The notes below the pieces were generated by a model. The model saw only the letters and a program-made list of their open reading frames with translations, ran no database searches and was not told the origin of the DNA. Positions 19,265 to 27,773 of a stretch of 64,000 nucleotides of DNA are shown here, piece after piece. The number at the start of each line of letters is the position of its first letter. Positions within the stretch are counted from its first letter, which is position 1. Made by a program: the position numbers and the translations under genes. The DNA is taken from NCBI GenBank assembly GCA_041602035.1, contig JBFIHA010000002.1:162396-226395 (forward strand), written 5' to 3'. The stretch comes from JAOTVV01 sp041602035 (GTDB lineage Bacteria > Gemmatimonadota > Gemmatimonadetes > Gemmatimonadales > GWC2-71-9).

Positions 19265-19584
19265 GAGCTCTCGGGCTTGTCCGAAAGAATGCTCGCAATC
19301 CGGTCTCGCTGGACGACGAGGCGCGATTCGCCACTCTTGACCGTCAGCTCGCCATCCTTCATGTGGACCACCTCGCCCACGATGCCACCGACGGTTACGA
19401 CACGATCGCCCTTCCTGATCTGGGCGAGGCGCTCCCGGTGTTTCTTCTCCTGCTGCGTCTTGGGTCGGATGATGAGAAAGTAGAAGATGGCGACGATCGC
19501 CAGCATTTGGATGAAGAAGATCGTCATGCCACTGCTTCCGCCTTCACCGGAAGGGGCGAACAAGAAGAGCGTCTCAGGTGTCAC
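19261..19584 (-). CDS. yajC: Sec translocase accessory subunit YajC
   Basis: 107 residues. One membrane span (about residues 20-40, FFIQMLAIVAIFYFLIIRP) ends in the typical IIRPKTQQEKKH. It is followed by a small cytoplasmic domain with RKGDRVVTVGGIVGEV, the YajC hallmark. It associates with SecDF-YidC. SecD/SecF, often next in line, are not here; instead def follows. The start overlaps tgt by 11 bases. Confidence 0.94.
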   Translation of the reverse strand: MTPETLFLFAPSGEGGSSGMTIFFIQMLAIVAIFYFLIIRPKTQQEKKHRERLAQIRKGDRVVTVGGIVGEVVHMKDGELTVKSGESRLVVQRDRIASILSDKPESS

Positions 19585-20719
19585 GTGTTCCCCGTGCGTT
19601 GTAACGGTTTAGCCACTCGCGATGCCAGGTCTCGAAGGTACCCGCGAGAACCTGTGCGCGCGCCTCGTTGGCCAGGCGAACGAGAAATCGCACATTGTGG
19701 AGCGACAACAGTCGCAAGCCGAGTAGCTCCTCGGCGGCAAACAGGTGGCGCAGATACCCTCGGCTGTATGTCCGGCACGTCTCACAGTCACACGACTCGT
19801 CGAGCGGGCCAGGGTCGGCTCGATGGGCCGCGTTGCGGATGTTCACCGTTCCGTCCGGTGTGTACGCCGATCCGTTGCGACCGTTGCGAGTCGGTGCCAC
19901 GCAATCGAATAGGTCGATGCCTCTCGCGACCGACGCGAGGAGATCCTCCGGAAATCCGACCCCCATAAGATAACGCGGCCGCTCGCGGGGGAGTTCGGGC
20001 TCTAGCGCCTCGAGGATCGTCAGCATCTGGTGTTTCGGCTCGCCGACGGCAAGCCCGCCGACGGCGAGCCCGCTCCAATCGGCGAGGTTCAGCACGGTGC
20101 GCGCCGTTGATCGCCGGACGTCGAGGTGCGCGGCGCCCTGGAGGATGGGCCACAGGGTCTGGCGGTTGGGATGCTCGAGCGCCAACGCCCCGTGCCGGCG
20201 CACGCATCGCTCGAGCCACCGGACGGTACGCTCGGCGGCATCGTGGGCGGTGCTCCGGTCGGCTCCTCCGGGGATCACGTGGTCGAGGGCCATGGCGACG
20301 TCGGAGCCGAGGGCCCACTGGATTTCGGCGGCGCGCTCCGGAGTGAGTCGGCGACGCGAGCCGTCGACGTGTGACGCGAACTCGACTCCATCATCGTCCA
20401 CGCGACGGAATCCCTCGAGAGAGAACACCTGGAACCCACCGGAGTCGGTGAGAATCGGTCCGTCCCAGGCCATGAACCGGTGCAGCCCCCCGAGCGCGGC
20501 CACGATGTCTTCTCCCGGACGCACGTGCAGGTGGTAGGTATTGGCCAGGACCATCTGAGCGCCGACGTCGCGCAAGTCAATCGGCGACAGCGCGCGCACG
20601 GTACCCTGGGTGCCCACTGGCATGAAGGCCGGGGTCTCGACGGTGCCGTGAGGCAGGTGAAGCGTCCCCGCCCGGCCACGACCGTCCGTGGCGTGGAGTT
20701 CGAAGCCGAAGGGCGTCAC
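19574..20719 (-). CDS. tgt: tRNA-guanine transglycosylase
   Basis: 381 residues. It exchanges guanine-34 of GUN-anticodon tRNAs for preQ1. LTDSGGFQVFSL contains the substrate-binding Asp; DHVIPGG and the LAVGGLAVGEPKH stretch are conserved. CDCETCRTYSRGYLRHL with a downstream His forms the zinc site (CxCxxC...H). It is in the usual queA-tgt-yajC order with 4-base and 11-base overlaps. Confidence 0.96.
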   Translation of the reverse strand: MTPFGFELHATDGRGRAGTLHLPHGTVETPAFMPVGTQGTVRALSPIDLRDVGAQMVLANTYHLHVRPGEDIVAALGGLHRFMAWDGPILTDSGGFQVFSLEGFRRVDDDGVEFASHVDGSRRRLTPERAAEIQWALGSDVAMALDHVIPGGADRSTAHDAAERTVRWLERCVRRHGALALEHPNRQTLWPILQGAAHLDVRRSTARTVLNLADWSGLAVGGLAVGEPKHQMLTILEALEPELPRERPRYLMGVGFPEDLLASVARGIDLFDCVAPTRNGRNGSAYTPDGTVNIRNAAHRADPGPLDESCDCETCRTYSRGYLRHLFAAEELLGLRLLSLHNVRFLVRLANEARAQVLAGTFETWHREWLNRYNARGTRDT

Positions 20720-21750
20720 ACCACCGCCATGGCATCACCGTAGCTGAACAAACGGTATTCCTCCGCCACGGCGGCCCGGTAGGCCGACATGGTGTGATCG
20801 TATCCGGCAAAGGCGGCCACCAGCATGATCAACGTGGACCGGGGCAGATGGAAGTTGGTGAGCAACCGGTCGACGACGTTGAATCGATACGGTGGATAAA
20901 TGAACAGCTCCGTCCAGCCCGACGTCGCGCGGATGCCGCCTTCCGTTGCCGCGGCCTCGAGCGTGCGCGCGACCGTCGTGCCCACGGCCCACACGCGCCT
21001 CCCCTTGGTCTTCGCGTCGGCGACGGCCCGCGCCGTTGCGTCCGGAACCGCGTACCACTCCGCATGCATCCTGTGGTCCTTGGGATAGTCCACCTCGACC
21101 GGTTTGAACGTGCCGGGACCCACGTGAAGCAAGACGTCGACCGTCCCGACCCCGCGGTCCGCCACCGCTCTGAGGAGTTCCGGGGTGAAGTGCAGTCCCG
21201 CGGTGGGCGCTGCCACGCTGCCGTCGGTACTGGCGTAGACGGTCTGGTACCGGACACGGTCCGCGGGGCGTGGTTGGCGCGTGATATAGGGGGGCAACGG
21301 CACGCATCCGAACCGTTCCATCAACTCGTGAGCAGAGCATGGTCCGTCGATGCGGATGCGACGCAGACCGCCCCCCACCACCTCCACGATCTCGACGGCG
21401 GTCTCGTTCCCGAAGTACACGCGCCGGCCCACTTTGAGTTTCCCACCCGGGTGCACCATTGCGAGCCACGTCCCGTCGGCCTCGGCGTGGACCAGGAGGA
21501 TCTCGGCCGGCCGGCCGTTGTCCCGGCGGCCATGGAGCCGTGCGGGGACGACGCGGCTCGTGTTGCGCACGAGGACGTCACCGGGCTCGAGGAGGGTTGG
21601 GAAGTCGCGGAATCGGCTGTGGGTCACGGCGCCCGATGACTTGTCCAGCACCAGCAAGCGACTCGCGCTGCGATCGGGGAGTGGCTCCTGAGCGACGGCC
21701 TCGGGGGGATAGGCGTAGTCGAAGTCGGCCGCGCCGTGCTGCTTAGCCAC
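20716..21750 (-). CDS. queA: S-adenosylmethionine:tRNA ribosyltransferase-isomerase
   Basis: 344 residues from GTG 21750, which overlaps the ruvB 3' end by 8 bases. The open frame extends upstream but homology starts with DFDYAYPPEAVAQEP. QueA builds epoxyqueuosine on tRNA from SAM. Typical blocks: DVLVRNTSRVVPARL, RYQTVYAS, GSVAAPTAGLHFT and NFHLPRSTLIMLV. It works directly after Tgt in the queuosine pathway. QueG/QueH is not in the window. Confidence 0.95.
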   Translation of the reverse strand: MAKQHGAADFDYAYPPEAVAQEPLPDRSASRLLVLDKSSGAVTHSRFRDFPTLLEPGDVLVRNTSRVVPARLHGRRDNGRPAEILLVHAEADGTWLAMVHPGGKLKVGRRVYFGNETAVEIVEVVGGGLRRIRIDGPCSAHELMERFGCVPLPPYITRQPRPADRVRYQTVYASTDGSVAAPTAGLHFTPELLRAVADRGVGTVDVLLHVGPGTFKPVEVDYPKDHRMHAEWYAVPDATARAVADAKTKGRRVWAVGTTVARTLEAAATEGGIRATSGWTELFIYPPYRFNVVDRLLTNFHLPRSTLIMLVAAFAGYDHTMSAYRAAVAEEYRLFSYGDAMAVV

Positions 21751-22786
21751 CGGGCTCGTCGAACATCGACGGCTGGCCTCCGGCGGCTGGAGGCGGGGTG
21801 TAGCCGAAATGGCGGTACGCGCCCGGACTGGCCGTGCGGCCACGCGGCGTGCGGTGGAGGAACCCCTGTTGGATGAGAAACGGTTCGTACACCTCCTCGA
21901 CCGTTCCCGGGTCTTCCCCGACTGCCACCGCGATCGTGTTCAGGCCCACCGGACCGCCGTCGAACTTCTCGATGATGATTTGCAGGATCCGAGCGTCCAT
22001 GTCGTCGAGCCCATACTCGTCGACATTCAACCGGCTGAGCGCTGCGACAGCCACCTCTTGGGTGATGGTCCCGCCAGCGCGCACCTGCGCGTAGTCGCGA
22101 ACGCGGCGCAGTAGGCGATTGGCCACCCGGGGGGTGCCACGGCTTCGCCGCGCGATCTCGGTCGCCCCGCCGGGATCCATGGCCACATCCAATATGGCAG
22201 CCGACCGCACCGCGATCGTCTCCAAGTCTTCCGCCGGGTAATACCCGAGGCGCTCGACCATCCCGAATCGTGCCCGCATCGGCGGCGTGAGCATCCCGTA
22301 CCGTGTGGACGCGCCGACGAGGGTGAACGGCTCGATGCTCATGGGGATAGTCTGCGCGTTCGGACCGTCGGCGATTCGGACGTCGACCCGGAAGTCTTCC
22401 ATGGCCGGATACAGGAATTCTTCGAGTGCCGGCCGAAGGCGGTGGATCTCGTCGATGAACAGGACGTCACCCCGGCGCAGCGTGGTCAGGAGCCCCACGA
22501 GATCCCCGGCCTTCTCCAGCACCGGTCCGCTCGTGGTGCGGATGTTCACGCCCATTTCGCGCGCCAGGAGGATGGCGAGCGTGGTCTTGCCGAGACCGGG
22601 CGGGCCGAAGAACAGGGTGTGGTCCAGGGGATCGCCCCGCTGCTTCGCCGCATCGATCGCGATCTGCAGGCTCTCCTTGACGGTCGCCTGACCGACGAAC
22701 TCGCTCAACTGCGACGGCCGCAGCGACTGCTCGGCTGACGCTTCTTCCGGAAGGATCTCCGGGGTGGTGATCTGCGTGCGGCTCAC
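21743..22786 (-). CDS. ruvB: Holliday junction branch-migration ATPase RuvB
   Basis: 347 residues from GTG 22786. The GTG overlaps the stop of a tiny upstream gene as GTGA, which fixes the start better than the earlier in-frame ATG at 22807. LRPSQLSEFVGQ opens the AAA+ module. FFGPPGLGKTTLA is Walker A, LFIDEIHRL Walker B, and a C-terminal winged helix follows. RuvB hexamers pump DNA through the RuvA-bound junction. The C-terminal tail is longer and Pro/Gly-rich. Confidence 0.96.
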   Translation of the reverse strand: MSRTQITTPEILPEEASAEQSLRPSQLSEFVGQATVKESLQIAIDAAKQRGDPLDHTLFFGPPGLGKTTLAILLAREMGVNIRTTSGPVLEKAGDLVGLLTTLRRGDVLFIDEIHRLRPALEEFLYPAMEDFRVDVRIADGPNAQTIPMSIEPFTLVGASTRYGMLTPPMRARFGMVERLGYYPAEDLETIAVRSAAILDVAMDPGGATEIARRSRGTPRVANRLLRRVRDYAQVRAGGTITQEVAVAALSRLNVDEYGLDDMDARILQIIIEKFDGGPVGLNTIAVAVGEDPGTVEEVYEPFLIQQGFLHRTPRGRTASPGAYRHFGYTPPPAAGGQPSMFDEPGG

Positions 22787-22947
22787 GATTTGGCCACGGC
22801 GTTCCATCGCACCGGCCGGGCATCCCGGGTGAGCCGGTGCCGGGCGTGACACGTGACACAGCGGTCGTGTGTCTGCTCCTGGTCGGGCTTCACCAGCTTC
22901 CGATTGGTCACGCCGCACTTGGTGCAGTTCCACTCAGCGGTCTGCAT
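22783..22947 (-). CDS. 54-residue zinc-ribbon protein between ruvA and ruvB
   Basis: A short frame from ATG 22947 to TGA 22783 reading MQTAEWNCTKCG at the start. Cysteines at 8, 11, 30 and 33 form two CxxC knuckles 18 residues apart, a zinc-ribbon layout. The tail is Arg/His-rich (CHARHRLTRDAR) and suited to nucleic-acid contact. It starts 8 bases after the ruvA stop and ends with a GTGA overlap onto ruvB, so translation of all three is coupled. I know of no standard gene at this position. A role as an accessory to RuvAB is inference; it may be only a small zinc protein riding in the operon. Confidence 0.72.
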   Translation of the reverse strand: MQTAEWNCTKCGVTNRKLVKPDQEQTHDRCVTCHARHRLTRDARPVRWNAVAKS

Positions 22948-22955
22948 GGCCCCGA

Positions 22956-23549
22956 TCACTTTCGTTTCGTTAACAGATGTAGTGCGCCGCGAATCAGGTC
23001 AACCGCCTGAGCCTGCCCGCCTTCGGCGACAGCCGCCCGGACAGCGCGCTCGGCGTCGGCCGACGCATACCCGAGGTTCACGAGCGCCTGGACGGCCTGG
23101 TCGGCGGGTGCGCCGACGGGTTCCGCCGTACCCGGCGCCGCGATGTCACGGAGCCGGTCCTTCAGCTCGAGCACGATGCGTTCGGCGGTCTTCTTGCCCA
23201 CTCCCGGCACGGTGCACAGCGCGGCGAGGTCCCCCTCCTTGATCGACCGCACCACCCGGGTGCCGCCCAGCGCCGAGACCAGAGCCAGGGCCAGCCTCGG
23301 TCCAACACCCGTTGCCCCGAGCAGCCGTTGGAACAGCGCCCGCTCGTGGTCCTCGTCGAAACCGAAGAGCAGCCAGCCATCATCGCGTACCACGAGCACG
23401 GTCTTGAGCTCCACCTGACTCCCGACCGCCGGCATCGTCTCCAGCACGCCGAGCGGCACGGCAACCTCGTAGGTGACCCCGCCATCCGTGACGATAAGCA
23501 CGCGGTCACCCGTCTTGGCGTGCAGCAGGCCGCGCACGCCGGCGATCAT
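22956..23549 (-). CDS. ruvA: Holliday junction DNA-binding subunit RuvA
   Basis: 197 residues. The ATG overlaps the ruvC stop (ATGA). The N-terminal OB fold starts MIAGVRGLLHAK. Two helix-hairpin-helix motifs follow, around LLGATGVGPRLALALVS and LCTVPGVGKKTAERIVLEL. The C-terminal domain III (ALVNLGYASADAERAV), which contacts RuvB, is present after a short linker. It binds four-way junctions as a tetramer. Confidence 0.95.
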   Translation of the reverse strand: MIAGVRGLLHAKTGDRVLIVTDGGVTYEVAVPLGVLETMPAVGSQVELKTVLVVRDDGWLLFGFDEDHERALFQRLLGATGVGPRLALALVSALGGTRVVRSIKEGDLAALCTVPGVGKKTAERIVLELKDRLRDIAAPGTAEPVGAPADQAVQALVNLGYASADAERAVRAAVAEGGQAQAVDLIRGALHLLTKRK

Positions 23550-24034
23550 GGCGCGGTCCGCGTGGTCAGGAGGTACGTGAGGGCCACCGCCACCCCGTCG
23601 GCCGCGTCGTCCGGACTGGGGGGGGTGGCGAGTTGGAGTAGCCGTTGCACCATGAACCCAACCTGTGCCTTCGCGGCTCCTCCGGAACCCACGATGGTCT
23701 TCTTGACGGTGGCAGGCGGGAACTCCGCCACCTCGAGGCCGCCCCGCGCCGCCGCCAAGAGTATCACACCACGGGCGTGCCCCAGGGTCAAGGTCGTTCG
23801 CACGTTCTTCGCGTAGAACACGTTCTCCAGCGCCAGCACACTGGGCCGATGGGTCGCGATCAGATCGGTGATTCCTTGGAAAAGGGTATCGAGCCGAATC
23901 CACAAGGGCTCGCGGGCCGTCGTCCGAATCACACCGCATTCGATGAGATGACCGAGCCGGCTCTCGGCCGGCTCCACGACACCGTATCCCGTGACCGATG
24001 TGCCGGGATCGATGCCGAGGACCCGAACCGTCAC
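23546..24034 (-). CDS. ruvC: Crossover junction endodeoxyribonuclease RuvC
   Basis: 162 residues. The RNase-H-fold start VLGIDPGTSVTGYG has the first catalytic Asp. VLALENVFY supplies the Glu, and SPDDAADGVAVAL the two C-terminal Asps. GHARGVILLAA and KKTIVGSGGAAKAQV are conserved DNA-contact regions. It cleaves Holliday junctions made and moved by RuvAB. The gene overlaps yebC and ruvA by 4 bases each. Confidence 0.95.
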   Translation of the reverse strand: MTVRVLGIDPGTSVTGYGVVEPAESRLGHLIECGVIRTTAREPLWIRLDTLFQGITDLIATHRPSVLALENVFYAKNVRTTLTLGHARGVILLAAARGGLEVAEFPPATVKKTIVGSGGAAKAQVGFMVQRLLQLATPPSPDDAADGVAVALTYLLTTRTAP

Positions 24035-24780
24035 CCCTCGACCGCCGCGAGGGTCTCCGCGTCGATATCGAAGTTGCTGAACACCTTGGACACGTCCTCG
24101 TGCTCCTCCAATGCGTCCAGCAGCCGGAGCATCTGCTCGGCCTCCTTCCCCGCGATGTGCACCGTCGAGGTCGGGCTCATGCCGATCTCGGCCTCGTCCG
24201 GTTCGATCCCCCGCTCGGCGAGGGCATCACGCACCGCATGGAGTGTGGTCGGCCCGGTGGTGATGACATGTTGGCCGTCCTCCGTCGTGAGGTCCTCGGC
24301 TCCGGCCTCGAGCGCGGCTTCCATGGTGACGTCTTCGGGGTAGCGGGTGGCATCAACGTAGATCAGTCCACGCTTGTCGAACAGCCAGGCGACCGAGTTC
24401 GGCTCTCCAAGACTCCCGCCGTTCCTCGAAAACAGATGCCGGATGGCCGCCACGGTCCGGTTGAGATTGTCACTGGTCACCTGGACGAACACGGCCACGC
24501 CGCCCGGACCGTACCCCTCGTAACTTGCTTCCTCGTAGGTCACGCCTTCCAGCTCGCCGGTGCCCTTCTTGATGGCCCGATCGATGTTATCGGCGGGCAT
24601 GTTCTCGGCCTTCGCGTTCGCAATCGCGGTACGAAGCCGCGGATTGCCCGTGGGGTCCCCGCCTCCCTGACGCGCGGCCACGGTGATTTCCTTGATGATC
24701 TTGGTGAACTTCGCGCCGCGCTTGGCATCGGCTGCGGCTTTCTTGTGCTTGATTTGCTTCCACTTGCTATGGCCGGCCAT
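24031..24780 (-). CDS. yebC: YebC/PmpR-family regulator or translation factor
   Basis: 249 residues, full length. MAGHSKWKQIKHKKAA is the family signature, and NMPADNIDRAIKKGTG and YEGYGPGG are further family blocks. A strong GGAGGAG ribosome-binding site precedes the ATG by 4-5 bases. YebC proteins were described as transcriptional regulators and more recently as ribosome-associated factors easing polyproline translation; sequence alone does not separate these. It is the first gene of the long minus-strand train and precedes ruvC as in many bacteria. An AT-rich block at 24876-24881 (TATATT on the minus strand) could be its -10 element, but I see no matching -35. Confidence 0.94.
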   Translation of the reverse strand: MAGHSKWKQIKHKKAAADAKRGAKFTKIIKEITVAARQGGGDPTGNPRLRTAIANAKAENMPADNIDRAIKKGTGELEGVTYEEASYEGYGPGGVAVFVQVTSDNLNRTVAAIRHLFSRNGGSLGEPNSVAWLFDKRGLIYVDATRYPEDVTMEAALEAGAEDLTTEDGQHVITTGPTTLHAVRDALAERGIEPDEAEIGMSPTSTVHIAGKEAEQMLRLLDALEEHEDVSKVFSNFDIDAETLAAVEG

Positions 24781-24910
24781 GCCACTCCTCCACACATGCT
24801 CGACGAGCTGCGGCCCGGTTGGACTCCGTCACGCCGCGCCGCGCCGGACGGCGTCACCGCGGGCGATGACGCCGAAATATACGCGGCCGGCGGCGCGGGA
24901 GCGCCGCGCC

Positions 24911-24939
24911 TTGCCGGTCCGACCGGGGATCGCTACGCT
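24911..24939 (+). promoter_or_regulatory. Probable leaderless promoter of the 24946 lipoprotein
   Basis: TTGCCG (24911-24916), a 17-base spacer, then TACGCT (24934-24939). The GTG start follows only six bases after the -10 element, so transcription would begin at or next to the start codon, giving a leaderless mRNA. No ribosome-binding site is present. The tyrS promoter has the same geometry. Confidence 0.5.
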
Positions 24940-24945
24940 TCCCGC

Positions 24946-25356
24946 GTGACGAGCCTTCGGTGTACCCCGATTTTCGCCCTGGCAGTGGCGCTCGGCGTCG
25001 CGGCGTGTGGCGAACCCGACCGCGAACCGGATCGCCCGGCCGCCGACGTCATGCAGGGGGCGCCTCTGTTCCTGCCAGCCCGCTTGGTATCGAGTGCAGG
25101 CAGTGCCGAGTCGGTGGAGTTCCGGTACGCGACGTCGATCCGGGCCGACTCCGTGGCGGCGTGGTATCGGACAGCGTTCGACGATCGTGGGTGGGATGTC
25201 GTCGGTGACGTGACGATGGCGGACGGATCGATCTCGCTCCATGTGGCGCGGGAGGGACCGCCGCTGTGGGTGCTCATTCGGCCAGCGCAGGCAGGTCAGG
25301 GCTCGGAGTTCAGCCTCATCGGTGCCGCACGGGACACGGCCCGCGCACGACCATAG
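24946..25356 (+). CDS. Small lipoprotein of unknown function
   Basis: 136 residues. A signal peptide (CTPIFALAVALGVAAC) ends in a VAAC lipobox, so Lgt should lipidate Cys near position 21. The mature part is ~115 residues, with a pattern (VEFRYATSIRADSVAAWYRTAFDDRGW) seen in proteins that compare predicted and measured small domains; I do not assign a family. The GTG start is chosen because it directly precedes the signal peptide and lies six bases after a -10-like element. The upstream open frame over yebC is antisense noise. The EamA gene follows by 20 bases. Confidence 0.78.
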   Translation: MTSLRCTPIFALAVALGVAACGEPDREPDRPAADVMQGAPLFLPARLVSSAGSAESVEFRYATSIRADSVAAWYRTAFDDRGWDVVGDVTMADGSISLHVAREGPPLWVLIRPAQAGQGSEFSLIGAARDTARARP

Positions 25357-25376
25357 CGCGGAGTCTGGCCGTCAGC

Positions 25377-26297
25377 ATGCGCACGCTCTCCGGCCGTGTT
25401 CTCGCGGCCTACATCACCATCAGCCTCGTGTGGGGCTCGACGTATCTCGCCATCCGGATCGGCGTGCAGCACCTCCCCCCGGCCCTCTTCGGGGGCATAC
25501 GGTTCGTGGTCGCCGGGGCAGTTCTCCTTATGATCGCGCGACTCCGCCGTCGGCAACTCCCGACGCGTGCCCGCGACTGGCGCTCGGCAGCCGTCGTCGG
25601 CATCCTGCTGCTCACCATCGGCAACGGGCTCGTCATTTGGGCGGAGCAAACCGTGGAGTCGGGATTCGCGGCTATCCTGATCGTGACGGGCGCCTTGTGG
25701 ATGGCGCTGTTCGATGCGCTGATCCCCGGGAGCGACGCTCGTCCGACGATGCGACAGGTGGCGGGCCTCCTGGTCGGCTTCGCCGGCACCGTGCTGCTTG
25801 TGGGTGACACGCTCGGGACGTTCGGGGTTGCGGCACTGTGGGGCGCCGCCGCGCTCCTCGTCGCGTCGGCATCGTGGGCTCTGGGCTCGATCTACTCCAA
25901 GCGCCATCCGGTGGATACTCCGACCTACGTGCATGCCGCGCTTCAGATGCTGGCAGGCGGGGCGGTGCTGGCGCTCGTGGGACTCCTGCGCGGCGAGGTG
26001 GCGACCCTCCGCTTGTCGGTAGCGGGCGTCGGCGCGGTGCTCTATCTCATCGTTTTCGGCTCGATCATCGCCTTCACGAGCTATGTGTACCTGCTGCGAC
26101 ACGCCTCGCCCACCTTTGTCGGCACGTCCGTGTACGTGAACACGGTTGTCGCGGTCCTTCTCGGTTGGGCGGTGCTCGACGAGCATGTCTCGCTCCGAAC
26201 CTTCGCCGCCATGGGCGTCATTCTCGGAGCGGTGGTGTGGGTACGGCGGGAGACGCAACGGGCGCGACCGGTCACGCCCGCGGTCGAGGCGGCGTAG
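25377..26297 (+). CDS. EamA/DMT-superfamily transporter
   Basis: 306 residues with ten hydrophobic segments in two EamA repeats (about 8-140 and 150-285). Signature phrases: ISLVWGSTYLAIRIG at the first span, ALWMALFDALIPGS, and NTVVAVLLGWAVLDEHVS in the last repeat, typical of YedA/RhaT-like metabolite exporters. The substrate is unknown. The start is ATG 25377 because the first span follows directly; the frame is open further upstream over the lipoprotein gene. It is convergent with the DnaB-like gene across a 12-base gap. Confidence 0.9.
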   Translation: MRTLSGRVLAAYITISLVWGSTYLAIRIGVQHLPPALFGGIRFVVAGAVLLMIARLRRRQLPTRARDWRSAAVVGILLLTIGNGLVIWAEQTVESGFAAILIVTGALWMALFDALIPGSDARPTMRQVAGLLVGFAGTVLLVGDTLGTFGVAALWGAAALLVASASWALGSIYSKRHPVDTPTYVHAALQMLAGGAVLALVGLLRGEVATLRLSVAGVGAVLYLIVFGSIIAFTSYVYLLRHASPTFVGTSVYVNTVVAVLLGWAVLDEHVSLRTFAAMGVILGAVVWVRRETQRARPVTPAVEAA

Positions 26298-26309
26298 CGC
26301 CGGTCGAAG

Positions 26310-27173
26310 TTAGGACTCGGGATCGAGCATATCCTCGAATCGCAGCCACTGCTGGTAGAAATAGAGGTCGATGAAGCTCGTGGGGCCGTTGCGGTTCTTG
26401 GCGATCCGGAGCTCCGTCGCCCCCTCCACGCCACCGCCCGGCTTGTACATCTCCTCACGATAAAGCGCCAGGACCACATCGGCGTGCTGCTTGACCGATC
26501 CCAGGGCGCCGAAGTCGTCGAGCGTTGGTCGAGGGTCGGGCCGCGTGTGGATGTGGCGGGGGAGCTGTGCGACCACGAGGCAGGCGATGCGCCGATCCAA
26601 GGCAAGGGTCTTCAGTGCCCGAATCGTCACGGCGAGGTCTTCATCCTGTGTGGCGCGCGGCGTATGTGGGGGCAGGAGCTGGAGATAGTCGATCACCAAG
26701 AGTGCCGGCTCGTCGTCCCACGCCGGCGCGAGGGCCTCCTCGAACGTCTGGCCCACGATGGGGTGAATGCTGAGGCCCAGATTGCGATACTTGAGGACGG
26801 CTGCTCCGACGGCGGCGCGCTTGGGCTCCGACAGCTTGGCGCTACGCAACTCGTCGATGGTGACCCGGGCCTCAAGGGCCACCGCCCGCTCCATCAGCCG
26901 ATCCTCGTCCATCTCACCTGAGAAGAAGCTCACTGCGTATCCCGCCGACGCTGACCGGAGGGCGATGGCGAGTGCCAGCGAGGACTTCCCCGAGCCGACA
27001 TCGCCGCCAATCCCGACGAGGTCGCGGCGTCGCACGCCGCCGCCCAGGGCCTGATCCAGTGATGGGAAGCCGGTCGGGATCGTGTCGGCGGGCGTGGTGC
27101 CTGGCGCGAGAGAATCCACCTGGTTGACCAATGCGGTCAGCGAATCGCGATGGAGGCGCTGGATCTCGCTCAT
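26310..27173 (-). CDS. Stand-alone DnaB-like RecA-fold ATPase
   Basis: 287 residues covering only the DnaB C-terminal (RecA-like) domain. TGFPSLDQALGGGVRRRDL is the family entry, GGDVGSGKSSLA is Walker A, SGEMDEDRLMERAVA is the H1a/motif region, LLVIDYLQLL is Walker B, and VVAQLPRHI matches the DnaB SQL-type motif. The N-terminal primase-binding domain of replicative DnaB is missing, so it is not the main helicase. Homologues of this kind occur as accessory ATPases. It overlaps the 135-residue upstream gene by 4 bases and lies next to the divergent PorX-like gene. Confidence 0.87.
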   Translation of the reverse strand: MSEIQRLHRDSLTALVNQVDSLAPGTTPADTIPTGFPSLDQALGGGVRRRDLVGIGGDVGSGKSSLALAIALRSASAGYAVSFFSGEMDEDRLMERAVALEARVTIDELRSAKLSEPKRAAVGAAVLKYRNLGLSIHPIVGQTFEEALAPAWDDEPALLVIDYLQLLPPHTPRATQDEDLAVTIRALKTLALDRRIACLVVAQLPRHIHTRPDPRPTLDDFGALGSVKQHADVVLALYREEMYKPGGGVEGATELRIAKNRNGPTSFIDLYFYQQWLRFEDMLDPES

Positions 27174-27577
27174 GCCGTCCCCTGGGCTGTCCGGTCCTCA
27201 CGCACCAATCGCCGAGCCGTTCGTGCAGCGGTGACGATCGCGTCCGCCGCCGCGCTGTCGACACCGTCGCGGGCAGGCGCCGCGAGCTGCTGCAGCGCGA
27301 CCGAGATGCGCGACGGCTGGCCAGCCCGCAGCTCGCGGAGGCAGGCCGGGAGCGCCCTACGCAACGGCGCCGGCAGCGACAGGCTGCTCAGTCGGTGCTC
27401 GAGACCGCCCAGTCGCATGGCACTGGCTGGCGCCCCCAGGGCGGTGGGCGGTAGGGCTCCGTCACAGTGCCTCACGACCAGCCACAAGGCGAACAGCCCG
27501 TTGCGTTTGGGCCCGCGTGCCGCCGCAGCCAAGTCGGCGAGCAGCCGGTCTTCAGCCGTGCGAAGGTGATCGAACAT
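27170..27577 (-). CDS. Unknown 135-residue helical protein, partner of the DnaB-like gene
   Basis: Ala/Leu/Arg-rich and predicted mostly helical (LLADLAAAARGPKRNGLFALWLVVRH...). No family recognised and no signal peptide. Evidence for a real gene is the ATGA overlap onto the DnaB-like gene, a GGAG ribosome-binding site four bases before the ATG, and a divergent intergenic region upstream. It could supply the domain that the DnaB-like protein lacks; that is a guess. Confidence 0.6.
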   Translation of the reverse strand: MFDHLRTAEDRLLADLAAAARGPKRNGLFALWLVVRHCDGALPPTALGAPASAMRLGGLEHRLSSLSLPAPLRRALPACLRELRAGQPSRISVALQQLAAPARDGVDSAAADAIVTAARTARRLVREDRTAQGTA

Positions 27578-27773
27578 GGTGCTCCGAGCGAGTTGGTGTC
27601 ATTCGGGTCCGGCCGGTCGGGATGGTTTTGGAATGTAGGGAGACTCGAGGTGCACGGCCAGCATGCGTTGACGCCGCCACCCGTCTAACTTGCGAGTGTG
27701 GTCCGGTGCCTCCCGTCGAACATGCGGTCGATCGGTCCAACTCGGCGGAACCCGCAGCCAGGAAGCGATTCCC

